The position numbers were made by a program, and so were the translations under genes. A stretch of DNA of 64,000 bases from Nosema muscidifuracis. Its lineage: Eukaryota > Microsporidia > Nosematidae. This document shows positions 42,540-52,795 of the stretch, piece after piece. Location of the stretch: contig JAIOKI010000001.1 of NCBI GenBank assembly GCA_028335825.1, forward strand, positions 124,001 to 188,000, read 5' to 3'. Every line of letters begins with the position of its first letter. Position 1 is the stretch's first letter. Under the pieces are notes generated by a model. The model ran no database searches. It had not been told where the DNA came from and worked only from the letters and a program-made list of their open reading frames with translations.

Positions 42540-43616
42540 ATTAATTAAATTATTATATTTTTATTATTTATATTTAAATATGTATTTTTAATATTTATAT
42601 TTAGACCTGCCAAAGGATATCAATCTGACTATTGAACGAGTCTAAGTAAATCAAATAACTCATTAAATTATTTTTTTTGATTTATATTTAAATATATATT
42701 TTTAAGAGTATTCTATAATTAAGAACTTTAGTTGAATATTATAAAAAAAAAATTTAATGTTTAACTTTATATAAGAGAAATATCATGAATGTGATCTATA
42801 ATTTTAAATCTCTTTTTTTTATAAAAATTTATTTTTCTCGTGTGATTAAAAAAATAGTAAATTATATTTTATTGTTGTATTCATCTTAATTATTTTATTT
42901 AAATATCTTTACCTGATTTATCAATAGAAGAAAAATTTAAAACAGAATGTAAAATTTTTACTGCTGAAATTTCGAGTATTCTTGTCAATATTTTACTTGC
43001 TAGTAAAGAAAAGAGATTAATCTTTAATAGAATTTTTATATAATAAATAATATTATCTGATTGATTTTACCTTTACATTGAGATAATGATCAGAATTCAA
43101 ACTACTATTTATCATTTCGAAATAATATAATATCAATTTACTTGCTAAATTTATCATATTAAAAATATCAATTTACCTGTCAAAATTATCATATTAATTG
43201 AAATAAAAAAATTCTAAAATGATTGAAAATAAAATAATAAAACTTATCTGATAGATTTTATAATCTTTAAGTCAAAAGAAGGCTTATTTACTGACATCTT
43301 TCTTATCTATTATATAATATTAGAAAATATATAATAATTTAAATTATTGTTAAATTAAATTGTATTATATCCTTCATCTAATATTTTTATACAATATGAC
43401 TCATCTAAAATACATTAATTTTATTGATTCGTCTTTGAGTTATATTTATGATTGACTTCTACTATATCTTTAATTTCTTTATCATATTTAATATAAAAAA
43501 ATCTAACTCAAAATACTTATAAATTTAAATTTGAAGTTGATCAACTTTAAAGTGTAGAATTTTACAATGTTCTTTTTTTTGATTTATTCAAAAATATTTT
43601 CAATTTAAATTCTAAG
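42540..43616. other. Gene-free AT-rich spacer
   Basis: No coding region, RNA gene or long repeat seen. Confidence 0.55.
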
Positions 43617-43620
43617 CCCC

Positions 43621-44067
43621 ATGAATTTAAAAGACGATGAAGATATTTTTATAGACAATGAAGTATATGAGAAATATAAAGCACAAAGAATAAAAGAATT
43701 GATAGAAGAAATTCCTGAAATACATACAGAACAAGAATTAATAAGAAAGACACATGGTGATACTATGATAGTTCATTTCTATGAAGATAAATTCAATGCA
43801 TGTAAAATAATGAACAAAGAGCTTAACAAAATATACAAGAATTATGAAAATATAGACTTTTATAAAATAAAAGCTAGTATTTGTCCATTGGTATGTAATA
43901 AACTTGATATTAAAGTTTTACCTTTTCTTGGGTTCTTTAAGAGTGGATACTTTGTTGATCAAGTAGTTGGATTTGAAGGAATGGGAGATGAACGATTCGT
44001 ACCAGAAAAAATGAAAAAAAGAATTGAAGAAAGTAATTTGTTCAAACCATTGTCGTTTATTAAATAA
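43621..44067 (+). CDS. PLP1: Thioredoxin-fold phosducin-like protein (TXNDC9/Plp1)
   Basis: 148 residues. Order: charged N-terminal helix (RIKELIEEIPEI), then a thioredoxin fold with VHFYEDKFNACKIMNKEL, where TXNDC9 has CHFYRDSTFRCKILDRHL. Only a single Cys stands at the redox site, so it is not a thioredoxin. KIKASICPLVCNKLDIKVLP matches NVEKAPFLCERLHIKVIP, and VVGFEGMGDERF matches VVGFTDLGNTDDF. The family acts with the CCT chaperonin in tubulin and actin folding. CCCC directly abuts the ATG (43617-43620). It is followed after 23 bp by a thioredoxin-reductase-like gene on the same strand. Confidence 0.88.
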   Translation: MNLKDDEDIFIDNEVYEKYKAQRIKELIEEIPEIHTEQELIRKTHGDTMIVHFYEDKFNACKIMNKELNKIYKNYENIDFYKIKASICPLVCNKLDIKVLPFLGFFKSGYFVDQVVGFEGMGDERFVPEKMKKRIEESNLFKPLSFIK

Positions 44068-44090
44068 TTTAAATATTTATTTACCCTTAT

Positions 44091-44615
44091 ATGGATAACA
44101 AATACGATGTTATATTGATAGGTAACACTCTTAGTATTTATATGTGTAGTATTTATTTAAAGACTTCTAATCTTAAACATCTAGTTATTTGTGTAGAAGA
44201 TCCTGAAGATTACAACTTTAAAGGGTTTGATTTAGTTGCAGGAGTTTTTAATATAAAAGACCAGACTGATTTAATACATAAACTTAGATTACAAGCAGAA
44301 AATTTGAAGGCGGAAATCAAAGATGAAAAAATTACTCAAATAGGTTATGATGGTAATTATGATATAAAAGATGATAAATTCGAGATACAAACCGATAAAG
44401 GAATTTATTATTCTAAATCTCTTATATGTAATAAGAAAAAAATTGAGATTGAAACTTCTGGAGTATTTGATTTATCTGATAATATTTTGTTTAATGAAGC
44501 TATTGAATTATTGGGAAATGGATGTAAACTATCTTTTGAAGCAAGAGAGTATTGTAATAAACTTAAGGGAGTGAAAGAAGAAAAAAGAACAAATACGGAG
44601 ATATTAAAATTTTAG
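44091..44615 (+). CDS. Thioredoxin-reductase-like FAD domain lacking the NADPH/CxxC domain
   Basis: 174 residues. It starts like low-Mr thioredoxin reductase (DVILIGNTLSIYMCSIYL versus VxIIGSGPAAHTAAIYL), continues through GFDLVAGVFNI, LIHKLRLQAENLKAEI and FEIQTDKGIYYSKSLI, which are the first FAD half, and then jumps directly to SGVFDLSDNILFNEAIELLG and NGCKLSFEA, which is the C-terminal FAD segment (GVFAAGDV, RQAxTAAGxGCxAA). The whole central NADPH domain of about 120 residues with the redox CxxC is absent, and the second Gly of GxGxxG is Thr, so it cannot be an active reductase and may not hold FAD. CCC (44084-44086) lies 4 nt before the ATG. It sits 23 bp after the thioredoxin-fold Plp gene. 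Confidence 0.75.
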   Translation: MDNKYDVILIGNTLSIYMCSIYLKTSNLKHLVICVEDPEDYNFKGFDLVAGVFNIKDQTDLIHKLRLQAENLKAEIKDEKITQIGYDGNYDIKDDKFEIQTDKGIYYSKSLICNKKKIEIETSGVFDLSDNILFNEAIELLGNGCKLSFEAREYCNKLKGVKEEKRTNTEILKF

Positions 44616-44810
44616 TTATAAAATAAACAAATAATTTCTAATTTAATTAATTAAAAAGTTTTTTAACGACATAATTATTGATTGATAAATTTAATGATAT
44701 AATTGAATAGATAATAAATTTATGATATAATTATTTAATAATCAATGAAATATTTTTTTAATAATAAATTAAATAAATTTGTAAAGTTATTTAAATGATA
44801 GATATATTTT

Positions 44811-46019
44811 TTAATTTATTTGTTTTTTTACATAATCTTTTACTATATCATTAAATTCACTCTTGATGACAATCATTCTCTTCTCATCATCCCTATCTAT
44901 AATACAATCCTTAGATATACAGAATTTTACAATCAACTGATAATCTACTAGATTGAGAAAATTAGAATATAAATATCCTGGGAGAATTTTTATTCTTTTA
45001 CGTTTGACATCCCAAATTTCTATCTGATTAAGTATAGCATCAGGAATATCTTCAAATAAAACGTAAGTTTTAAGAAAATTTATAATTTGTTGACTAGTAA
45101 CTCCTTTAGAAAATGCATTGTTTAAACTTTCTTCTGTTAAATTTCCTTTTATCATGTTAGGTAAATGCATACAGATATCTGTAAATAGACGTATAATAGA
45201 TATTTCATATATTGACGTGGTATATGCATACAACTTAAAATTTGTTTCTAGTAGAATAAATCTTGATTTTTCAGTTTCATTTTTAATAAAAACGTTATTT
45301 AAAATAATAATTTCATTATTATGTAAAATTAATAAACCAAGTGAACTTAGAAATTTATAAAAATCTAAATTAATTTTTTTGCATATGCTATATTCATCAC
45401 CAGTCTTCATATTACTCATCTCTATCAAACTTAAAAAATTTTCAATTTGTGTATCGTAATCTTTGCAAAAATATTTTAAAGCTTGAATAATAAGATACCA
45501 GTACTGATCATATCTAGGTTTAAGTAAAAATTCAAATCCAAGATTAGTGATATCTTGATTATTATCTATAAGTTTACTGTACATAAGTATTTCAACTAGT
45601 CCAAAAAAATTATCTATATTTTCTTTATTAACAAGAAATCTTAGAATATCCTCGAAATTCGTATTTTTTAAATTACTTGGATCGCATTGTTTTTTTAATT
45701 TAAAAAAAATTGATGTACTCTCCATATTAACCCCTTCAAGAAAAGCATCTCTGAAAGAATTGTCTATGTAAATATTAGTACCTTTCTTACTAATTAACTG
45801 TATTCTAAGTAAAATCTTTAAAGAATTTTTAAGTTCTTCATTTTTCTGTAGAGATTTTACAGATGGAGCAGTTAGAAGTAAATCGAAAATTAAACGTATA
45901 GTCGAATCATCAAATATCTTTATGATAGATGTAGTGAACATTGGTGATTTATAGAGTATGACTTTATGATGTTTAGGAAGTTGTTTAATGTAGTCTATTA
46001 CTGTATTCAAGTTTACCAT
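44811..46019 (-). CDS. TFB2: TFIIH subunit Tfb2 (p52)
   Basis: 402 residues, slightly shorter than the usual 460-510. Recognisable blocks: YDQYWYLIIQ in the middle, FILLETNFKLYAYTTSIYEISIIRLF (family FxxVETNYRxYAYT), LPNMIKGNLTEESLNNAFSKGVTSQQIINFLKTY (PNLVVGxxTRESVxxAxxxGITAxQIIxFL), IEIWDVKRKRI (IxLWExERxR), and the C-terminal Tfb5-binding region after PGYLYSNFLNLVDY. It anchors XPB in the core TFIIH used for transcription initiation and nucleotide excision repair. CCC (minus, 46020-46022) abuts the ATG. Confidence 0.9.
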   Translation of the reverse strand: MVNLNTVIDYIKQLPKHHKVILYKSPMFTTSIIKIFDDSTIRLIFDLLLTAPSVKSLQKNEELKNSLKILLRIQLISKKGTNIYIDNSFRDAFLEGVNMESTSIFFKLKKQCDPSNLKNTNFEDILRFLVNKENIDNFFGLVEILMYSKLIDNNQDITNLGFEFLLKPRYDQYWYLIIQALKYFCKDYDTQIENFLSLIEMSNMKTGDEYSICKKINLDFYKFLSSLGLLILHNNEIIILNNVFIKNETEKSRFILLETNFKLYAYTTSIYEISIIRLFTDICMHLPNMIKGNLTEESLNNAFSKGVTSQQIINFLKTYVLFEDIPDAILNQIEIWDVKRKRIKILPGYLYSNFLNLVDYQLIVKFCISKDCIIDRDDEKRMIVIKSEFNDIVKDYVKKQIN

Positions 46020-46024
46020 GGGTA

Positions 46025-47117
46025 AAATTTTTTTAAATAAATAAAACGATTTGTTGGTAAAAAGATAAAAAAATTTTACAAGGTATTTAAATTTTCACTA
46101 CTTTTATCTCTGATAATATCATATATTTTTTTATAAAATATAAAAAATCTAAGTATTTTTATCTCAGAAGATAATTTCATATATTTTTTTTATACAAAGT
46201 ATTATTCTAAGTATTTTTATCTAGTAAGATAATTTCATGAATTTTTTAATAAGGTACTAAAATTCAGTAAAGAAGAAAAACCAACAGACCATCAAAAGTT
46301 TTATTGATAAAATAAAATATAAATAGTGCGTTAAATACCAGCATATATTACATTCTTTCCTATTTTTTTTCAATCTTAGGTTTAGAATTTTGTTTTATTT
46401 AATATTGTTTCTTCTTAGGTTTTATAATTAAATACTACACTTAATAAACGATATGAAGTTCTAAAAGCTAAGTATGAAATTATACAATTTTTTTAAAATA
46501 TTTTATATAATGACTAATTGAAGAATTACTAAAACTTATACAAAACACAATTTGAAGTTTTTAATTTATCTTATACTTAAATATCAAATTATAGTCTTAT
46601 TTAATTTTTGTTAAATTTTTAATGACAAGATGAATTTTTCTCAAATACTAAAAAATATTTTTTAATTAAAATATCACTATCTTTATGTTACATGAATTAA
46701 TATTTCCATGTCAATTACTCTATTATAATTTTTTTTACTTAAAAAAAACTTTGTTTATTTACTTTTGGATTTTTTAATTCTTCTGTAGTATCTTAGAATT
46801 AAATTATTCTTTAGATAATTGATATATTACATTTTATATATAAATTTTAATTTTGATAATAATTTATAGTACATTAATTGATTTCCAATATTTATTTTAA
46901 TATATTGACATGTAATTCATAAATACACGTTTTAAATATATAAAGTCATTATAAACATTTAATAAATTTTGTTTAGTTAAAATAATATAAAGCCTTATGC
47001 TTACTTAGATTGATTTAAAAGATATATTGCTTTAAATATTGTATAAAAATAATATTACAGTTTTTTTGAAAATCTACACGGTTTTTTAATTTATTTTCAA
47101 ATCTATAAAATAAAAAA
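46025..47117. other. Gene-free AT-rich spacer
   Basis: Short repeats of ATATAAAAAATCTAAGTATTTTTATCT (about 46080-46240); no gene seen. Confidence 0.55.
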
Positions 47118-47124
47118 ATGTTGA

Positions 47125-47128
47125 GGGG
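47125..47128 (+). promoter_or_regulatory. GGG start-proximal signal of the uridine kinase gene
   Basis: GGGG one base before the ATG at 47130. The upstream in-frame ATG at 47118 has no CCC or GGG, so the downstream ATG is preferred. Confidence 0.5.
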
Positions 47129-47129
47129 T

Positions 47130-48038
47130 ATGGTCAGATTAACAGAGATATTATACAAATCCCTTGCTATGATTTCTCCAAATGAGTATGATAGACTATG
47201 TGCATCAAAATTTGGTGATTCTTATGATGATAATATCTTGTATTTCATATCAATTCAAGGACCTACGTCATCTGGTAAATCCTCATTATCATCCAGTCTT
47301 AAATCTCTATTATCAAATCGTAAACCTTATTTGATAAGACTTGATGATTTTTATTTGACTAGAGATGGTGCTTATGAAGATGAAGATAAACTAGATTTTG
47401 ATAATCTTAATATATTGAACTGGAAAAATATTTATGGTGTCATCAACTCAATAATTAAAAAAGATAAACGAATACCAGTATACAAAAGATCATCAAAATC
47501 TTGTAATGATCTTACTTATGTAGACAATATAGGGTACAATGTTATTATTATAGAAGGACTATATGCTTTCAATTGTCTTAATGAAAAAATATTTAATTTA
47601 AAAGAATTTGATATACATAATTCAGATAAATATATTGAAAATCAATATATAAACAACGAAAAAATTATAGATTATCATTCAATTAAAAATGGATTCAATG
47701 ATATGAAGCTGTTAAATATAAGATTAACACTGTGCAAAAGTAAATTGTACAGTATCAGAATCAAACGTGATAGAATTATTCGTAACTTATCTGATAAAGT
47801 TATTTTAGACAGATTAGATAGATTTATATGGCCTAATACTTTAAAATGGGTGTATTCTGATATATTTAATCATGACATAGTTATTAGACACGGAAATTTT
47901 AATGATACTGAATTACCAAATTTAAAAAAAAGTCTTGGTAAATATTTTGGCAGCACTCAAATAGCACGTGAACATTTTCAAGATAACCTTAAGGAAGATT
48001 ATATGAAAGATTGTACTGGAGAATGCTTACTTAAATAA
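47130..48038 (+). CDS. URK1: Uridine (uridine-cytidine) kinase-like P-loop protein
   Basis: 302 residues from the preferred start (306 from the ATG at 47118). Walker A ISIQGPTSSGKSS lies near residue 45, followed by LIRLDDFYLT (substrate-side DDFY/DSFY motif), LDFDNLNILNW (equivalent of the DHPDAF segment), VIIIEGLYAF (the UCK VxIxEGILAF strand), and a lid-like SIRIKRDRIIRNLSD segment resembling the R-x-x-RRxxRD region. It would phosphorylate uridine or cytidine in the pyrimidine salvage on which microsporidia depend. An insert of about 45 residues (DIHNSDKYIENQ through NGFND) separates the EGLYAF and lid regions. Nicotinamide-riboside kinase is a less likely alternative. Confidence 0.75.
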   Translation: MVRLTEILYKSLAMISPNEYDRLCASKFGDSYDDNILYFISIQGPTSSGKSSLSSSLKSLLSNRKPYLIRLDDFYLTRDGAYEDEDKLDFDNLNILNWKNIYGVINSIIKKDKRIPVYKRSSKSCNDLTYVDNIGYNVIIIEGLYAFNCLNEKIFNLKEFDIHNSDKYIENQYINNEKIIDYHSIKNGFNDMKLLNIRLTLCKSKLYSIRIKRDRIIRNLSDKVILDRLDRFIWPNTLKWVYSDIFNHDIVIRHGNFNDTELPNLKKSLGKYFGSTQIAREHFQDNLKEDYMKDCTGECLLK

Positions 48039-48039
48039 A

Positions 48040-48805
48040 TTTATTTTCAATAAAATTTCTTTGTTTATTTAAAAACATTATTTATTTTTTAATTAAAATA
48101 TAGTTTTGTTTATCGTAAAATGACGTTTCAAACACAAAATTTAATTTAACTTTTTAATGATTTGATAAATTTAAATATAAAAATTAATTGAATTCAAATC
48201 AGAGAATTTATATTTTTTGTTTATTTTTGACGTGTTTAAAAATATATTTTTTATGAATAATATTTCAGATAATACTTTGTGTAATGACTTATAGTCATTA
48301 ACCATTTATATCCTTACTAATTTGATCTTAAAAAATACAATAAATTGTTTTTAATATATAATTTAAATTATCATACAAATATTTAATTAAATCTTTTATA
48401 ATTCTGAATTATTAGGTTAATATTTTTTTGATAATCTTAAATCATTTGTGTACATAAAAATATAATCTTATATTTTAACTATTGATTATAATGCTAATAA
48501 AAACTTAAGTGAATGTATTTTAATTAATTCTTGGACAATATTTTTAGTCATACTAAATAAGTCTATAAAAAACTCTCAATTTCTAGATTATTTTATTAGA
48601 AAAATAGTAACACGTTTCAAACTTAATTTTTAAAAGTTATTAATTTTTAAATTATTTTAAAACTTCTTAAATAACTGTAGAATTTCAAACTATATTTATT
48701 TTGACTAGTTAAAGCTTTTCTATTATCAAAAAAAAATGTACTTTTATTTTAAATATAAAAATAAATACTGTATAATTTTAAACTTTTCTATACAAGTATA
48801 AGTCC
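48040..48805. other. Gene-free AT-rich spacer
   Basis: No supported feature. Confidence 0.55.
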
Positions 48806-48807
48806 AG

Positions 48808-49075
48808 GATAATCCCTTTCGTTATGATTTGGTACGGTATAGTAAAAAACTTCCATCGTGCATACAGAACTGAGCTAAAATTAGATAGCCACATCGAAAT
48901 ATACATCAAGATGACATTGGAAAGTCGCTGTAGAGTCTGCGATGATTAGGTTGCATTAGGTAGTAGTCTAAAAGTAAAAGGATGGAGACTAATCGAAAAT
49001 ATAAGGGTAGCCTACACGGTAAGTGAAGAATAAGATAAAGACATCATAAAACTTAACTATACTTCAAATAAATAA
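48808..49075 (+). mobile_element. LINE 3' coding tail, relatively well preserved
   Basis: An almost open plus-strand frame reads IPFVMIWYGIV, then FHRAYRTELKLD, EIYIKMTLESRCRV, GSSLKVKG and TVSEE. The IPYVxTW block and the TLES block are the same as those ending the relics at 4950-8200 and 51560-51800. It is 5' truncated. The end matches 9950-10095, including GACATCATAAAACT. It is less GC-poor than its surroundings, consistent with later insertion. Confidence 0.75.
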
Positions 49076-49904
49076 TTTATTTTTACAATGTACTTTATTT
49101 TGTTTTGATCTTGTAGATAAATATAAGAATATTTTATTATTTTTAATAAGTATTAATGAGACAGCAATAGAATATCTAAAGATGACTACGACATTTTTAT
49201 TACGAAATAATATTTTACTTGAAATTTCAAAAATCAGGATTAATATATTCTTTTATTATATAAATTAGTTAGAAGTAAATATTCACAGATTATTACGCCA
49301 TAATTTACTATATTAGTTTAATATTAAATATATTAAGTAAGTTAAATAAAAATTATATTAATATATGAACTTACTTAGATATTATAAGATTCTAACTTAA
49401 TTAGCAACTTGATAATTCTAATATATGATAAAAAATCATAACGTGTTACTTACCAGAAAAAATTAATGAGTTAACCAATAAAATGGAGGTGGAAATCAAA
49501 ATTCGTTTTTAGTCTATGAAAATTATACGATTATCTTTATTTGTAATTAAGACTGAGAAATAAATAATTTATAAAAGTGATAAATTGTAATAATACTTTT
49601 ATTAATTTTTTAAAGACTATAGAAAATACTAATGTATTCTAATTAATTAACTATAAATATATAAAAGCAATTTCTATAAGAACATGAATTCTTAATTTAA
49701 TGACTTTAATAAATAACTAAAGCTGGTATAATCAACTTTAATATTTAAAACTAGGCAGAAGGTATATCAGCTTTATACTAATTATATTTAATTACTTTAA
49801 TAAGTAATAGTTATGTTACCAATATTTTAGAATGAAAATTTAAAATATTTTACAGAAAGATTTACAATATTTTATTTATCAATTTCAATATCTTATATTT
49901 TAAT

Positions 49905-50080
49905 TTAAATTATATATAAGATAAAATCAATGTATTAGTTTTTATAAAATATCTTATGTTAATTTAAATTATATAAGATAAATTCAATGTATTAGTTTTA
50001 TATAAAATATCTTATGTTAATTTAAATTATATATAAGATAAAATCAATGTATTAGTTTTATATAAAATATCTTAGATATT
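49905..50080 (+). repeat. Tandem repeat, about 60 bp x 3
   Basis: Three near-identical units containing ATATAAGATAAAATCAATGT and TTAGTTTTATATAAAATATC. Nothing else is seen between 49075 and 50340. Confidence 0.85.
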
Positions 50081-50343
50081 TTATTTATTTAGTGAAAAAG
50101 GTATAACTAAAAAATTATATATTATTTACTGATCTTGAAATTTTCTAAATATTTTAACTTATCAGATTAAGTCTTTTATTGATCAATATGTTTGTTTTAA
50201 TACATTTTAATCATTTATTAAGAAATTAAATATAAATTCTACCAAATATATAATAATTTATAGTTTCACTATCGTATTCTTAAAATTTAATAAATGTCTG
50301 GTAAAAATTTGGAAAATAAATTAAAAAAATATTTCACCCTATA

Positions 50344-51468
50344 ATGATCATACATAACTATTTATTTTTGATATTTTTTTTAAATATTAGAAATTTATCA
50401 TACAAAACTATTAATGGAGAAATCAAAAGAAGTTATTCTTACGAATGGAAAATCGATTCTGTATTTAATTTTCCATATATTATTACAAGATACGGAAAAC
50501 ATCTCACAGAGATTATTTTGTGGAAAGATTATATTATAACAAATGAAGATATTATAGGAACTGCAATCTACAAATATAAGATGGAAAATGAATATATATT
50601 TTTTTGGTTATATGAAGAAACTTTTCGTCAAAATGATAATATTAGTCAATATATGAATATTTTTGAATTAAATATTAATCATTTTAATACTTTTATATAC
50701 TTACTTCCTACTATCGATATGAAAAATATCAAAAGAGAAGGATTTGAGTGTGAAAGTACAAATTTAATTCATGATTTAGAATTAGAGATTGATTCAAAAA
50801 TCATTGAATTACTTAGTGATTTTAATTATAAAGTTAAAGAGGAAATCAAAGAAGAAATAATTAGTCTTTTATCCAAATTTAAAGAGGATACAAATTTTTA
50901 TGATAAATATATATTTATTTATTTTAATAGAAATCTTGAGAATATAGAAAATTTTTTTGATAAATTATTAGATTCTGTAGAAGATGGTATAAGTTTCTTT
51001 GGTCAAGTTAAAAAAATATTTATAGAAGAAGTTGATAAAAATAATTCTGTTATTTATTGGGAAACTTTTTTTAATCATAAAAATGTTAAGCTAATGGAAG
51101 AAAAGAAATTATATAAATTATGGGCCTTAGTTATAGATGTGATAAATATTTATAAATTATCTCTTGATAATCAATACAAATTTAAAATTTATTCTTTGAG
51201 TACATCGCTTGATTTATCTTTTAGAAATCATAAGACATGTATCATATTAGATATATCTAATGTACCTGTTGTTGAAGATAAAGTTATAGAAATTATTGAC
51301 GAAAAAGAAAATTCTTATGATTTCGATATACTTAAAATCGAAGATTATAAATGCACATTTGTATTTGATACAATATCTTTGAAAGAAGCGAACGTCAAAT
51401 CTCTCAAGTTTATAATTATATTTGATAATATAAAACATGAAAGCCCTTATCTAGAAATAAATTATTAA
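50344..51468 (+). CDS. Predicted secreted protein, unknown, 374 aa
   Basis: Signal-peptide-like N-terminus (MIIHNYLFLIFFLNIRNLS), then a soluble acidic region with many Asn, Glu and aromatic residues; no transmembrane segment. A Glu/Lys-rich helical part (KEEIKEEIISLLSKFKE) lies near residue 165, and a beta-rich end (CIILDISNVPVVEDKVIEII) follows. CCC (50337-50339) is 4 nt before the ATG. Family not recognised. Secretion is predicted; a host-directed or spore-wall role is not demonstrable from sequence. Confidence 0.75.
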   Translation: MIIHNYLFLIFFLNIRNLSYKTINGEIKRSYSYEWKIDSVFNFPYIITRYGKHLTEIILWKDYIITNEDIIGTAIYKYKMENEYIFFWLYEETFRQNDNISQYMNIFELNINHFNTFIYLLPTIDMKNIKREGFECESTNLIHDLELEIDSKIIELLSDFNYKVKEEIKEEIISLLSKFKEDTNFYDKYIFIYFNRNLENIENFFDKLLDSVEDGISFFGQVKKIFIEEVDKNNSVIYWETFFNHKNVKLMEEKKLYKLWALVIDVINIYKLSLDNQYKFKIYSLSTSLDLSFRNHKTCIILDISNVPVVEDKVIEIIDEKENSYDFDILKIEDYKCTFVFDTISLKEANVKSLKFIIIFDNIKHESPYLEINY

Positions 51469-51559
51469 ATTTAATTAAGATACTTTTTTTAAATTAAAAA
51501 TAAAAGTTAACTGTAATTATTAAGTTACAAATTTTTTTATATAAGGATATTCTGTTACT

Positions 51560-51800
51560 TTTTATCTTTCATATCTCTAAGAAAGTCTACCATTGTCTCT
51601 TTTATGCTTCAATGAATGCTCTCTAGAGTTTTCTTAAGGTTATTTGACTAATTGTTTATTTAAATTACATAAGGTATTTTTTTTTCTTTAACTTGTTTGT
51701 AAAGCCTATTTCATTTGCTAATAAATTATTTAAATAGATCCGTAAAAATTGGTAGCACATAAGCGTACTCAAAGGCTTCACTCTTAAGTTTTTGATAAAA
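51560..51800 (-). mobile_element. LINE 3' coding tail
   Basis: On the minus strand, with frame changes: LLANEIGFTNKLKKK, then IPYVI, and NNLKKTLESIH followed by a KRDNG-like end. These are the same LLANELG, IPYV and KKTLES blocks as in the other LINE tails of this window, so it is a 5'-truncated, decayed copy. Confidence 0.7.
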
Positions 51801-51908
51801 AATAACTGAATCAAAATGATTAAGAATTTTTTTTAATTAATTAAAGTATGTGGAATACTCATTTTTTAAAATATTAATATTATAAACTTATAGACCTTAA
51901 ATAGAAAT

Positions 51909-52358
51909 TTAATTTTGATATTTCTCACAACCTTCTAGGAACAGATCCCACGATTTTTTAATCTGATTCTGAATATTATTTATCTCACTGATCATTCTAG
52001 ATGCATTCTTATTTAATTCACTATCCGAGAATCTAACAATCCCCATAAAATAATTCAGACAGCGTTTGTAAGGTAAATCTAAATCCCCGGATAACTTCCG
52101 AATATTTGATTTGTTAAATTTAAGTCTACGTTTGATAAATTCAGATTCAAGTTTCTGGATCTGTGTTTTAGTAAGGATGGTATATTTTAAAATTTTAGAC
52201 GGACATTTTATTTTGGATGACCATTTAAATTTAGAGGAAGATTTAATTTGTGGAGTCTTTTGTATTTCTATAGGTGATATATTGTATATATCTGGGAGAT
52301 TTATATCATTATCATCGCTGTCGTATAATACATTTTTAAAAGGTTTTTTATCATACAT
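51909..52358 (-). CDS. Divergent homeodomain protein
   Basis: 149 residues. A homeodomain-like segment at about residues 55-110 reads LTKTQIQKLESEFIKRRLKFNKSNIRKLSGDLDLPYKRCLNYFMGIVR in outline: helix 1 with LxxxF, helix 2 with the RxLSxxLxLP pattern, and helix 3 in which the canonical WFQNRR is YFMGIVR. The N-terminus is basic and Ser/Pro-rich; the C-terminus has a short helix. Microsporidia have a small set of homeobox genes, so a nuclear DNA-binding role is likely, but loss of Trp48, Asn51 and Arg53 equivalents makes normal binding doubtful. No CCC run; GGCC lies 5-8 nt before the ATG. Confidence 0.65.
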   Translation of the reverse strand: MYDKKPFKNVLYDSDDNDINLPDIYNISPIEIQKTPQIKSSSKFKWSSKIKCPSKILKYTILTKTQIQKLESEFIKRRLKFNKSNIRKLSGDLDLPYKRCLNYFMGIVRFSDSELNKNASRMISEINNIQNQIKKSWDLFLEGCEKYQN

Positions 52359-52543
52359 TTATGGCCTTCTAAAATTAACTTAAAAAATTGAATATTAAAT
52401 TTATTATATAAATTAAACAAAAATATTAATTAAAATTTAATTTATTCAGATATATATTTAATACTGATCCAAATATGTATGAAATTGAACAATAAAATAA
52501 TTTTTAAGTTATTAATAACATTTCTTGAAAAGCATAAAAATTA

Positions 52544-52614
52544 GGGCCCAGCAGGGATTGAACCTGCGACCTACCGATCTGCAATCGAATGTTCTACCAC
52601 TGAACTATGGACCC
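52544..52614 (-). tRNA. tRNA-Cys (anticodon GCA)
   Basis: The minus strand folds as a cloverleaf: acceptor GGGTCCA with TGGGCCC (one G-T pair), D arm GTTC/GAAC, anticodon loop TTGCAGA giving GCA, T arm GCAGG-TTCAATC-CCTGC. No intron. The anticodon stem has one mismatch at its outer end. Flanked by the homeodomain gene and eIF2 gamma. Confidence 0.93.
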
Positions 52615-52795
52615 TTAATAAGTATTTGAATATTAAATAATATATATGATTAGAATAACTCTTTTTTAGTTATTCAAATTATATTAGATTTTTTTTTAAC
52701 CGAATTAATAACTGTCTTTTGTTGTTTTGTATTTAATTGGTTCATTTAATTTATATTTCAAGTTTGAAAAATAAATTTTTTTATTTTCTTCCCTT

